This document shows positions 43,330 to 54,899 of a DNA stretch of 64,000 nt, piece by piece. Location: positions 17,226,336 to 17,290,335 of the forward strand of contig CM040091.1 in the NCBI GenBank assembly GCA_022496805.1, given 5' to 3'. Numbering within the stretch: the stretch's first letter is position 1; every line of letters starts with the position of its first letter. Position numbers and translations under genes: made by a program. The notes below the pieces were generated by a model. The model did not search any database, was not told the DNA's origin, and worked only from the letters and a program-made list of their open reading frames with translations. The stretch is from Pohlia nutans. Lineage: Eukaryota; Streptophyta; Bryopsida; Bryales; Mniaceae.

Positions 43330-46300
43330 ATGGAGGAAGGTAGTGTAGTGCAAGAGGATGATTATTTCTATCCTTCAGATTTTGAAGAGGAATTAGACTA
43401 TGTTGCGGGGGTGGAGGAAATTCTTGGAGGTACCCACGGGAGTAATAGTGATTTTGATTTCACTACAACATTTGGTGAGACGTATTTCAACATTTCGGAT
43501 TTCGAATCCGAAGATGATGGTGATGACGAAGCGCACGAGGAAATGCAGGGGGGTCACGATGAGCCTCCAAACTCTTCAAGTGGGAACATGGAGTTTCCTA
43601 TAGATGAGCCTTCTCTTCCTTCCTTTGAACATGTCCATATTGAGACTTTCCCAAATTTTGTTCATTTCACACTTGGAAGTAGTAACCTCATGATTGAGTG
43701 TTTACAAAAACAAGTGTTACCTGTATTTGAGCAAATTCGTAAAGCAAATGCTAGTTTCCGCACTCTTTCTAAGAGTCATGGCCGTCCTATAGATGTTGAT
43801 GATGCTTTTCATACCATTGAGCGATGGAAAAAACTTCAAGATAGTGTGAAGTTGATAAGTGTTAATGGGGGCATTGGTTTGTCTCCTACAAGACAAGACT
43901 TAAAAGGAAGGCAAATTCCTCCTATTGAACGTTGGTGTTCAATTGTAGAAGAGTCTCATATTGATGTTAATGGCAAACACTTTTTAACTTCTACACTTGA
44001 TGCAATTCGTGCACATTGGACCACAGATTTTAGAATGGGAGGGATCCACACTAAGTATGTAGAGAGTTGTCTTGAATATTGCCCCACTTGCAATGAATCC
44101 AAGTTGTGGGATGAGGTTCATAATGTTCCTCATGACGTTCTAGATGCCACCCTTGATAAAATATGCGTGAAGCATGTTGTTTTACGTAGGTTGCGTCAAA
44201 ACACTCGGTACAAAAATCACATTGTTAAGTACTACCGTTGTCATAGGAGTGGAAACAAAAACCGACCTCATGTGAAAGCACCTGCTGTGAGACTCTCTCA
44301 AGTAAGGGACAATAGACAAGATAGGAAAAGTAGGCTACGAGATTGTACTTTTCAATTGAAAACTGTGGAGCCTATTGTGAATGACAAAAATAGTGGAGCA
44401 TCCAAAGGAAGGGAGTGTACTATTTCCGTGCATACTCAGCACAGTGGCCATGTACCAAGATCTCAAAGTGACATATTATTTCTACCTGTGCATCCTTATG
44501 TTATAACCATGGCCAAAGAGAATTTCAAAATGATGGTTTCAACATCTACAGTTTCTCTTGTATCCAAACGTGATGCAAAGAAAGTAGAAACCATGGTTGG
44601 AGACTTGGAGCGTGCAACCTACCGTTTTTTCATCATACCTAAAGAAGTCAATCAACTCAAGTACTCTATGAGAGTAAATGGTAAGTTATTATTCAATTAT
44701 TCAATACATTATTGTTGTTTATTATGATTAGATACAATTTGTTAATTTTTGAATGTGTAAATAAATTTATTTTGTGTATTGTGTAGATACTTTACGCAAA
44801 CATGACTGGGATGCTGCTCAAGTGGAGATTATGAGGTTACAAACACAAGGGAAGATTATTTTTTTATCAACCTTATGCATCAAAGGACAAGGATGTAAGA
44901 AAGCGGCTATTCATTGTAGTCATTCAAGATGATTGGATGAAAGACGTTGCAACAAGATTCTCCCATGGTAACTCTTGGGCCCTAGACTCTACGTTTAAGA
45001 CTAATCACTATGATTTACCTTTGTATACTGTTGCAGTACCAAACCAAGATGGAAAAGGAGTCCCTGTGTTTTACATGTTGTGTACGAAGGATAAAAAACA
45101 AGGGCATCAAGGTATTGCATTGGAGTTGGCGTTGACTACCGTTTTTGCATCTTTGGGAGCGGTAAGACCTTCCGCTATAGTTATAGACAAGGACAAAACG
45201 TCACTAAATTCTATCAACACCGTTGTTAGAAGTGATGAACATTGTTGGAGCATCGAAAATGGAGAAAATGTACAAGTGGCTGGCAAAGTTTTGTTATGTC
45301 ATTTCCATGTTATGAAGGCTTGGAGTGAAAACCTCTTAACTCGTGTTCGCATACTCGAAAAGAACAAACTTTGGATAGCCTTGCATGTTTTGATGCATTG
45401 TTCAAAGGAAGAGCATTTTGAAGAAAATCTCAAAAAGCTTTATGAGGATTTTCAGCACATACCTAGTGTGGCAGAGTATATGGAGGCTGGATGGGCAGGT
45501 CGAAGAGTACAATGGAGGAATTTATGGCCACGATTTGGCCGGCTCTTTCCTTACGGTGGTATGGATACAACCAACCACATAGAACGGCATTGGGAGTGGA
45601 TTAAGTATTCCTTACTCCAAGCCAAGGTGAACCGTGCCTTGAAGGATCTTATCATTGCCATCGTTGGTAGTGCGGAAGATGGAAGTCGTATTGGAGGACC
45701 CACTTTGCTAGATCATTTTCAAATGGTGCAACTCATAAGTAAGTTCTTTTAACCCTAAGCCCTTTCTATGCTTTGGTTGTATGTACTTGTAACCGTGAAG
45801 ATTTTACTTGGTTTCATCATGGTTTTAATAAAGTTTGGTATGATGTATAGGTGATTCTCAAAGGTTTTCTAGGAGAGGCAACGATAAAGAACATCGCCGA
45901 CGCTTGAAAGGAGGGGAGCACATATTCAAAGCTTATCAATTGAATCCAAGTGAAGTCTTAGAGGTTGTTAATTTGGAACTCATGTTATTCTATGTGGTAA
46001 GTGAAACTTCACCTAACATAAAGTATAGTGTTTCTTTGAACACTTATTTTTGTGAATGTGGAAGTAGTGTGTCAACTTGCAAGCACATATTGGGAGTTCA
46101 ACGAATTGTGAAAGAATCTTTTATTCTTCCATCAACCTCAAGAGTGTCAATTGAGGAGTATGTCGACAGTGTGGAACCATTATCTCCTATACAAATGGAT
46201 GCTCCAATTGTAGACATGACTACGGAGTTTGTAGAAAACGATGATCAGCAGAGAGGATTGTTAGATGTGTTGGTGGAAGCAGAGACTATGATTCAAGAAT

Positions 46301-46703
46301 TGAGATCTTCAATTCAAACCTATAGTGAAGAAGAGGTGATACACAAAAAAATCTTGTGCAGAAGTTTCTGACATCTCTTTCAGAGCCACTTACCTTTGAA
46401 AGACCTTCCACTATTGATTTTCCTGTACGCGGATCTATAGCCAGCATTCAAGAGAATGTAAAGCGCACACGGATGGGACATGGAAAAAAACGTGTAGCTC
46501 AAGAAGAGGGTGAAGGAAGCTATCCACAACCACCTTCGAAACGTCCAGCTCATGTGCTACTGACTCATTCAAAGCAAAAAAGAACTATATTTCCTAGGGT
46601 TCCTAAGGTACATTGTGACAAATGTAAAGTGTACACAATAGTGGAGAAAGGGGATGACTATGTGTTGTGCAAGAATTGTGATAGTCACTTGAGTTTGGAA
46701 TAA
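43330..46703 (+). pseudogene. MULE transposase with SWIM zinc finger; two homopolymer frameshifts
   Basis: Exons 43330-44680, 44787-45738 and 45851-46703 join in phase at GT-AG introns. The N-terminus is acidic. The MULE catalytic domain begins with LDSTFKTNHYDLPLYTV (first Asp), then AIVIDKDKTSLNSI (second Asp) and GKVLLCHFHVMKAW. A SWIM finger follows (FCECGSSVSTCKHI, the CxCx(n)CxH pattern). The C-terminus holds a CDKC...CKNC zinc-ribbon-like pair. Two breaks interrupt the frame: a T7 run at 44859-44865 (one base too many for the upstream frame) and an A7 run at 46345-46351 (one base short). All conserved blocks are otherwise present. Either the element has just lost autonomy or the breaks are assembly errors at homopolymers. 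The promoter region before 43330 has TTTAGGG telo-box-like words. Confidence 0.85.
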
Positions 46704-47007
46704 AATTGGAGATTTGAAATAAGTGTGGTTATGGATTTGTTGTTGTTGGTTTGAGCATCTTTAGTGTGTGCAATACAAATCTTCTTTAGACATAAAGAGG
46801 TGTACCTATATGACGTGAATGGGATGCGTCATACTTCAGCTTTGAAAATTTATAACTAATTCATTCTTCATCCAAAGATTATGTTTCACCTCTAAGATCT
46901 TGTGTTGGAATCTATTTCTTCTTGCCTACCTCTAAAATACAATAATACTAAATAATATCAAAGCCTCATATCCGTATTTCTTATTCAGTTGGGAATGGGG
47001 TAACCTA

Positions 47008-47452
47008 TTCAGTATTTCTGCTTGGAGGACTTGGAGAGGGGAGCCTCTCAGTTGCTCCCAGTTGCTCGCAGTGGAGTTGGACACTCGATTTTTGATCAGA
47101 GTACATGAGCGGGTCTTGGAGGCGTGGGTATCGGGGCAGGTAGCAGCCTGGAGCGATGGGAACGCATGCGAATGGGCTGGGAACGGCGGTTTTAGGGCTG
47201 GGAACGCATGCGAATGGGCTGGGAACGGCGGGATATGGGCTGGGGACGGCTCGTCGGCTGGGCTGCAATGATTACGGCTGCGATGACTCACGGAGGGAAC
47301 GCAGGCGGGCAGGGAACTCGTGGGAACTCGAGGGAACGGACGGGCGGGCAGGGAACGCGAGGGAACGGCGGGCGGGGGTTGCAGAACCGGGCGGACGGGG
47401 GACGGCCAGGCAGGGGCGCCGGCGCATTTTCGATGCGCCGATAGTGCCGAGA
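47008..47452 (-). repeat. MULE right terminal inverted repeat
   Basis: Reverse complement of 42671-43115, with differences in the outermost ~40 bp (CATCGAAAATGCGCCGG versus CGTCGAAAATACGTCGG) and few elsewhere. Confidence 0.9.
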
Positions 47453-47461
47453 GTGGGCATT

Positions 47462-48616
47462 GCCGTTCGTGGCAATGCCGATCATCCGGCACTTGCAAGT
47501 TGCAGGAGCTTCTGCTGGTTTTGTTCTGCGGGGAGATTCCTTCATTGCGGATCAATCTGGAGGTTGCACTGGTCACAAATCCGATTCATGGCGATGTCTG
47601 CTTCCTCCGTGATTGGGGTTAATTAACACCGCGCTTGTCCGTGCGTGCCGTGGTCAGAAGGTGCGTTGCATCGGGTGAGTACATTTACTCTGTGGAGCTT
47701 CTTCACAAGTCGGTAAGTAGAGCAATTTAGACTGACAGTCAGAACAACATTAGAATGTCGTTCTAACCACGGTGGTGAAACAACTAGCATGCATGCATGC
47801 TCTATAGAAATGTCGTTCTAAGCACCCGCTCTCACTTGTAGGCCGGTAGTTTTCGGAACATGCTTTCGCAGGCTGAGAGCAGTTCGGTGCATCTTGATCT
47901 TTGTGGCGTATGGATTGAAGTTCAAGGGTACGAGGTGAACTTCACAACAGTGTCGGTAGAAGTTTACAACAGTGCTGGTTGCGGGTTTTACAGTTTTAGA
48001 TTTACGAGGCTGTCTTGGGGTGGAATGAAAGCATACCGACACTTTTAGGGTTCGTATTAATGGATATCAAGAAAACAGGGTTTTCAAGATTTTGCTATCT
48101 GATTCTCGTATCCTGCCTCGCTCGCTCTTCTCTTGCAGGTTTGACAGGAAGGATTAAGGATTGAGCGTTGCTCAACCGAATTCAATGGTGTTCGACTCCG
48201 ATGCTGAGGACCTACTTGCCATTGCTATGAGGACGACAACGCCGTGATGGATTTTATCACCAAGGACGGTAAAGAAACACATCGACGAATTCTATTTTAG
48301 GTACGGGCCAAAAGCAAACTCAAATTTCTAGTGTTACCGAAACCAGAGTCATTCTGTTTCATTCCATTTTTCAATTGCAACTGAGATTGCCGTAGACAGC
48401 GTTTAAGGCAGTCGTGTTTCTAAAGACTGTTCTTAAGCTGTAAGTACACATTGAAAGATTGACAAAAGTAAACAGAGTAAAGTCAAATTAACACTGAACT
48501 AGTAAATGGAGAACGGAATAAAATCGGTTTCCACAACCAAGTATTGACTGTCGGGTGCTGAAAGGACTGTGCCGGTGTTGGATCTTTCATGGCAGTGCTG
48601 ATCAACTCAGGAAGCG
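47462..48616. other. Upstream region of the TIR-HSPA12 gene
   Basis: No coding exon is proven. A phrase near 47930-47990 (GAACTTCACAACAGTGTCGG then TAGAAGTTTACAACAGTGCTGG) resembles phrases at 56945, 61800 and 62060 in the dirigent array. A splice-acceptor-like TCTCTTGCAG lies at 48130-48139, so a leader exon upstream of the TIR start is plausible. GCATGCATGCATGC is at 47789. Confidence 0.4.
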
Positions 48617-51211
48617 ATGTCTGGAACTTGTGATATTTTCTTGAGCCATAGTGGCGCTCAGAAGGAGTTCGTGGAGCTCCTAAACGCAGAATTGGGCCGA
48701 GTATGTGGACAGTACAGCGTTTTCTTTGACAGACATACCATACAACATGGTGACCAGATTAGCAAGATTATTTTGGATTCTGCAAAGACGTGTAAGTTGG
48801 CAGTTGCGATGCTGTCGGAGGAGTACTTCACAAGAACCAAGTGGCCCATGATTGAGCTGGCTGCCAGTTACACAGCAGCCAAAGATGGAAACGGAGTGCC
48901 GTGCCTGTTTCCAGTTTTCTTTTTGCTGAAACCTGAGGATGCGAAGAATCACAACGTGCAATTAGAATGGCAGAGGACGTGGCAGAAATGGGAAGTGAAC
49001 GACAAGATGAGCGAAAGGAGTAAGAGCTGGCCAAGTAGTGTCCAACTGACAGTCTGGAAGGAAGCTGTAGACAAGCTGTTGGATACTTCCGGTCCAATTT
49101 ACAAACCACATGAGAATGAATACGAACCGAAAATATTTTTGAAGAAGCTAGCACTGCTCATCGCTCGCAAGCTTGATGTTTTGAGCCGAAGCTCGCAACC
49201 AGATGAGGTGAGAAGAGATGTTTCAACTCTTTCGTTTTGAATGTTGCTCTCTGATGGAGAGGTAGGACAGTAAATGGAGTCTTGAATATGGTGGTGAACT
49301 GACATTTTGACGCAACATCTGTAGTCAAACTTGGCTGTGAGTTTGAAGCTTGAAAGAGCTAGATTTTCGTTCCTGGTGAGATGACGTGAGGCCCGTGAAC
49401 ATGATGGCTGTGGTGTTTGTACTTCACACGTATAACTTGATTGATGAAGAGTAGTGATTCGATGTAAAATGGGCAGTATGTGTGTAATTGATGTTTTGGA
49501 TGACTTGAATTGCTTGAGATTATATATTGTAGTGGGTCAAGTGAGGGTCTTGATTCTTTACTGAATTGAAAGAAAAGTGTGTTGATAGAATACTGTTCTG
49601 GAATGTGTGGGTTGTTGTAGTTTGATGTCTGAAAGCAATATAGATGGCCCATGTATGGTGTAAAACATGATGTACTTGGAACACGGGAAAAACAAAATAC
49701 TTGCTAAATGAGGCATTTATCGTGAATTTTAAGACGCAATAATTTTCCAAATTATGAAACCTCTGTGATTGGCCGTGCAGGAAGTGGATTGTAACAAGAC
49801 TACAGGTTTGGAGGAGCTCTGGACGAGCGTCAGCACAACGATGGTGTCTGCAGAAATCCCACTCATTGAAGAGTTGGCAGATGAGGAAGTTATTCCAGAA
49901 CCTGCCAGGGGTTATGGAGTGGTAGTATGCCTTGAATTTGGTACCACGTCTTCTATGTTTGCGTTTGCACATGTCGCTCAACCAGATGATATTTATACCC
50001 ACTTTGATTATCCAAGACGGGAACGACCGTCCTGCAGAACCTTGACAGGGATCTACTACTACCGTGGACTCCATGAAGGCCAACTACATCAGGTGAAGGC
50101 TTGGGGTGATCTTGCTCGTGTTCAGTATGAACGAGATGAGGCACTAGCTAGAAAATCAAGTGAGCATACTGTCGGGACTTTTGTGATAAGATTCAATCCA
50201 CACCTTACAAGTGGAGACATGCAGATATCACCAAGACAAGGATCTTGGCTACCGGTGGAGAGACCAATTACAGACTATCTACATGAGATGGGCAGATATA
50301 TTCTGAGGGTGCTTCAGATTAAGTATGGAGATCACCTGACAATGCAGATGATCCAGTGGTGTGTACCTGTTCCGTCTTCCTGGGACAATGCTGCAAAAGA
50401 GAAAATGAAAACTTGCATGGAGGCTGCAGGCTTACTTCACGGGGCTGACGGAAGTCCTTACCCAGTGAAAATGGTCTCTGCACTGGAGGCTGAATCTTTC
50501 CACAGCTTTCGATCTTGTAGTTCGCTGCAATGCGAGGTTGGTGACAAGTTGATGGTAGTGGACATTGGTGAAAGAACCTTCAACGTCGTGGTACAGGAGG
50601 TTGTTTTTGTGTGCAAGCATGTTTTCAAAGTGAAAGAAGTGACATCAAGTGTATTTACGCGCAATGCATCCCTGGTTTCTAGGAAGTTCTTCGAGATACT
50701 AGAAAGAAATATGGGACCATGTATGCAAGAGTTCCTGATGAAGTGTCCATTTGATGGTTTATTCACGGAACCGTGGAATGACTGGAAGAATTACTTCGGA
50801 AGTGGGGTAATGATAAGAGAGGACTTGGACATTCCTCTTCCGAGTAGATTGGCAAGTGAATGGGAAAGTTATGACCGGATGATGGGATATCCTGAAAGGG
50901 AATCATACGACGAGATAACCATTTCGTACCTTGAGATTCAAGAGCTTTTTGATGCGGTTATAGACGAGACTTTGAACGGCATTTATGATCAATATAATAA
51001 GGTGGATGGGGTCCGGGGTGGAGTCAAGGCTCTTGTTCTGGTTGGAGACTCCTTGGTAGGGTCACCATATGTGATGAGCAACATCAAACAGAAATTATCA
51101 AGACTAGTGCCAGAGATCATTAGTCCCATCAATCCTCAATCAGCGGCGGGTCTGGGTGCTGTTGCGCTTGCCCTTGATTTGTGTAATTGTGCGGGCAGTA
51201 CATCTTCATGA
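48617..51211 (+). CDS. TIR domain fused to HSPA12-like Hsp70/actin-fold ATPase domain
   Basis: Exons 48617-49207 and 49781-51211 join in phase 0 (GAG/GTGAGA...GTGCAG/GAA), giving 673 residues. Residues 3-150 are a TIR domain: CDIFLSHSG at the start, VFFDRH, then AVAMLSEEYFTRTKWPMIEL, where Glu80 occupies the catalytic position of NAD-cleaving TIRs. Residues ~240-668 resemble HSPA12-type Hsp70 relatives: VVVCLEFGTTSS (phosphate 1, 245-255), CVPVPSSWDNAAKEKM, VSALEAESFHS, MVVDIGERTF (phosphate 2, 455-464) and ALVLVGDSLVGSP (adenosine site, 614-626). Several usual Asp/Gly residues are changed (Asp to Glu at 249, GG to GE, GG to GD), so ATP hydrolysis may be weak or lost. There is no NB-ARC, LRR, signal peptide or membrane segment; the protein should be cytosolic. 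Reading into the intron would yield a TIR-only form of about 207 residues. A role in immune or stress NAD signalling is inference. Confidence 0.88.
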
Positions 51212-51487
51212 TCTTCATGTTGGTTATCTTGGCAAATTTTAGGATGGCAAAATGTGATGTGCAAGTGCTGGGAATGAGGAATTTTTTGTTGCCCATCTGA
51301 AGTCTTGGAGCTCTTCAATGTAGGAGCAGTATGGATTTGAGATTTGAGATGGATGACTGAAACCTCTTTGGTTCTAGTCAGACGTCTCAAACTGCTCCAA
51401 TTTGTTGTTATGAGCCCTTATCTGAATGCTCCAATTTTGTGAAATTATGCCAATGGAATGAAGAGGACCAATGGAATCTAGGTATTT

Positions 51488-51752
51488 TAGTACTCCCTCC
51501 ATCTAGAGATAACATTATAAGACCAAGTAACTCACATTGCGCCTCATGTTTTCTTAGCAGTTTTGAGTAGATCTTTTGTGGATTTTCTTTTTGTTCAAAT
51601 TTCTATGTTTCTTGAACAACACGTACAATGTTCTTCACTGATTCCAATGATATAAAATCTGGTTCCATCTGAATTCTACTTTTCAATGATGTGATCAATT
51701 GGATTTGTCATCTTAAAACCATGAATCCTTGGTCCATTAGGAGTTATTTGGA
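51488..51752. mobile_element. Stowaway terminus followed by degraded family-1 copy
   Basis: TACTCCCTCCATCTAGAGAT near 51491 resembles a Stowaway left end without its partner. From about 51545 the family-1 order follows (TCTTAGCAGTTTTGAGTAG, ATGTTCTTCACTGATTCCAA, ACCATGAATCCTTGGTCC and TTAGGAGTTA). It lies 3' of the TIR gene. Confidence 0.65.
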
Positions 51753-51914
51753 GTTTTGTGGCAGAATAGTGCAACCTCGGATTATTTTTGGCATGGTAGG
51801 GCATGGAGAAAGTTATCCTTGATTTAAACCATCTTGCCAGATTTATAGAATCTGTTGCTGTTTTGAAGATTGGGAATTTGGTGCGAGAATTTGAGGAGTA
51901 ATCGTGAGAGTTAA

Positions 51915-53570
51915 CCCTCAAAGGACCAGGGGCCGTTTTGGAGCACCATATTCACAAATTTTCTTTTCATTCTTTTGTGAAATTTCTTATTGTAATTTAT
52001 AGTGTACACCAAAATGAAACAAAATCTACAATTTATTGTCTCGTGTCCCCAATTTGGATGACGGATTAACCTAAAATTAGAAACTTGAAAGTCAAATACA
52101 AAGAAATATTCTATATTTTATTACCTATTTTCAGCCTATTTCTTTGGACCCTCAACATACTTTGGCGATGAAATCCCACGGCCTCTTGAATTGAACAACT
52201 ATAGCAGTGCTCAAGATTTAATTCTTCATATGAATTTCATATTGAAGGGTTATAAAATTTCAGCATTTTAATTGATGGGCACGTCCAAATCCAAGATGTG
52301 AATGGAGAATTTTCAAAGAAATATAAAACTCATATTTAAATTATGCATGATTTGTATGGTATATGCTTCCATTACAATGGAAAAAAAATGAAGAATCAAC
52401 CATCTAACTTCACTTCCTGAATTGACAATGCCCTATGCATGTCAACTTAGGCTATCGACACTATGTCACATCAAAAAGGTGTGTGTTCTTGAAATTGAAC
52501 CCTAAACTTCATTTACAAGTCATGGAAATCGAAGATTGAAGTTATTTGCATATAATCGAGTAAGTAAATTAATTCAACAACAAAACTGTCATAGTGAGTG
52601 GAATGAAATTAATAGGTACTTTGAAATTAATGTAGGCATTGTAAGTTCCAAGGATTGAGAGCTTGATAAGCTGATCTATATGATCGATTTCTACCCATCC
52701 TAAACGTTTGTAGTTTAGGGCTTACAATAATTGCTCCACCTCCAAAACCAATCGGTTGTTTCTAAAAGCTGCTCTGTTCTCTTCCAAAATCAAACATTGT
52801 AATTTTGTAAATCTCATCACCCTGGCTTGTATGGATTGACCAGTACTAGTATTATTACGTCTTCTTCATCCGCATATACTCAATAGGTCTACATGAATTT
52901 TAAAAAATTCCAAAATTCCAAAATTCAAAAAAACACGCAAAAGATTCAATTTACTGTCAATCAAACTACATTCTCCCCGTTGCAATGAATGCATTCACTC
53001 CAAAGGCTCGATCCACTCACTTCGGGGTTTCCAAAGTTGTATGCTCAACCCGTCGATCACGCACAGTGGACGGATTTGGTCACTAGTCATTATTCCAATA
53101 AATTCATGGCAACTTGGATCTCGACTAGCTTGCAAAGGTTTGAGCTCTTATCGATTTGCAAGTTGGATCTCAACTTGGCAAGACTCGAGAACACAAGAAG
53201 TTGGAAGTCTTTACTTCAACATTCCAGAGTTGAAAACTCGAAATGAAAGTCAATCGGGGTGAACTGGAAATCTGATACTCTCAACTAGGATGAATTGGCA
53301 CTCTAGTAATCAGAGTCTCAAAATTTGAATTTGATACCAGTTTGTTTCTTGTAGATGACGGACTTCATATGCTTGCGATGGACACTAGATGACGGGCATT
53401 TTTCACCAAGCCCTTAATGGAGTGACAGGACCACGATTACACCAAGATAATGCCATTTGAAGGGCATTGAAGACTTCAATTTTGAGCACTGAAACATACT
53501 GTGAACCGGGCCTAAGATGATCAATTTCCTTGCCGGGGTTTCTATTTTCAAAGCTTTACCGACTGCTCCT
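51915..53570. other. Gene-free stretch with a solitary TTAA-type terminus
   Basis: TTAA at 51911-51914 is followed by CCCTCAAAGGACCAGG, a diverged family-1 end. A fragment near 52135-52195 (TATTTTCAGCCTATTTCTTT, TCCCACGGCCTCTTGA) matches the interior of the PIF-like MITE at 53577. The plus-strand frames at 52989-53262 show no recognised family. Confidence 0.4.
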
Positions 53571-53576
53571 GCCTAA

Positions 53577-54352
53577 GGGCCGCTTCACACTATGGCCGAA
53601 GGTCGAGAGGCCGTCGGTTTCCACCAATCAAATTGCAAGAAACCATGGTTTCGGCCTCTCGACCCTTCACGCTAGAGGCCAAAGTCCAAAGGCCGTGGAC
53701 CTTCAAAATGCTTACATGGCAACACTTTTTGACCAAGGTGACGGCCTCTCGAGAGGAAGTTTGGGTCCTACATTTTGCAAGACCCGTCATTACGGTCGAG
53801 AGGCCGTCGATTTCTTTTCATAAAAAATGAAAACTATATTTTATGCCTATTTTCAGTAGATTTCTTTGGACCCTCAACAAAGTTTGGATTCTCAATCCCA
53901 CGGCCTCTCGACTTGGACGGCCATAAGGTAGGAAAACCAAAAACGGTGAAAATAAGGTGATTTGACCAGAAGGAATGGAGTTAGAAATTATGTGAAATTT
54001 TTTTGAGATGAAGAAGAAGAAATGATGAAGAATGCAAGTTGTTTCATATTTTTATTCCCCGTAAATAATTATCTACAATTTCTCAAAGTGGGAAGTTTGT
54101 CAAACCCCCTTCTTGTATACTAGACTCTTCCTTTTCTACACATGAAAGCACCTAAAACGGTTAACTAATATCACAGAAAACCGCACACAAGATTCCAAAA
54201 AAATTAGTAATTTTTAGTAAGTTTTTAGTAATCCGGGTCATGCAAAAATTCTCCATTTTCGGTCTACCACCTCCCTGCTTTTAAAAAACTCTAGTGCACG
54301 CCTTGAGGGCATTAACCGTTTTTGGTTTTCCTACCTTAGTGTGAAGCGGCCC
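53577..54352. mobile_element. PIF/Harbinger-like MITE, copy B (carrying a nested element)
   Basis: The start is GGGCCGCTTCACACTATGG and the end TAGTGTGAAGCGGCCC, flanked by TAA on both sides (53574-53576 and 54353-54355). It includes repeated CTCTCGAC/GTCGAGAGGCC phrases. Its total of 776 bp includes a 411-bp nested insertion near the right end; without it the size matches copy C. Confidence 0.92.
53926..54336. mobile_element. TA-flanked MITE (AGGTAGGAAAACC) nested in copy B
   Basis: Ends AGGTAGGAAAACCAAAAACG and CGTTTTTGGTTTTCCTACCT are flanked by TA (53924-53925 and 54337-54338). Copy C shows the uninterrupted CCATAGTGTGAAG at the same place. The element at 63076-63382 has similar ends. 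Confidence 0.9.
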
Positions 54353-54758
54353 TAAGAATCAGTTCTTCTCTGCCCCAAGTTGACTAATAATTCAGAAGGT
54401 CACTTTTGGAGTTGACATTGCAGTTGACCTCATCCTCACAAATCCCGGCCACTCCCCGCTCACCTACCATTTTTATCCTCGTCATGCATCTTACAATCGG
54501 CATTGGTCTCAACTCGTTCACAGCTTTCATTGTAATCAAACGTTTTTTTAGTTTCTGTTTTTGTGGTTTGAAAGCTCGATCTCGGTTCTCCAAAAAACAC
54601 AATTCGGGTCCCAGGGAACATCATTGAAAGTTGAATGTGGCATACAATTGAGAGCTATATGAGGAAACGTCGAGACTTTGAAGACGAAAAAGCAAGTTGA
54701 CTTCTCACTGTAGAGCAAAATGAACGCACTAACTAAAATCGATGAGTAGTACTAGACG

Positions 54759-54784
54759 ATATATATATATATATATATATATAT
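54759..54784. repeat. (AT)n microsatellite
   Basis: About 13 uninterrupted AT units 115 bp upstream of the first dirigent gene. The second copy has only a short ATATAT at the equivalent site, so the run expanded after duplication. Confidence 0.9.
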
Positions 54785-54899
54785 GAACTCAACATCGACA
54801 TGAGATAGTGTCTCTCATTGTGTTGTGCAGGTTGTGCCAGTGATCAGTAGCCTAAAGGCTAAGAAGGATCACTGAGCTCAAATCCGGTGGCTGGACATC

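Larger units (their letters stand above)
42671..47452 (+). mobile_element. Complete Mutator-like element (MULE) with 445-bp terminal inverted repeats
   Basis: Terminal inverted repeats at 42671-43115 and 47008-47452 differ at only a handful of positions and start CCTCAGCACTATCGGCG / TCTCGGCACTATCGGCG. Directly outside are GTGGGCAAT (42662-42670) and GTGGGCATT (47453-47461), a 9-bp duplication with one mismatch, the MULE hallmark. The repeats are strongly GC-rich, with GTTCCCAGCCCATTCGCATG repeated inside. The interior is AT-rich and carries the transposase. High similarity of the ends implies a fairly recent insertion. The element ends about 1.2 kb before the TIR-HSPA12 gene. Confidence 0.92.

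Noticed and set aside
49520..50083. 187-codon minus-strand frame opposite the TIR-HSPA12 gene
   Set aside because: It spans the intron and exon 2 in antisense; the plus-strand protein has clear HSPA12-type motifs.
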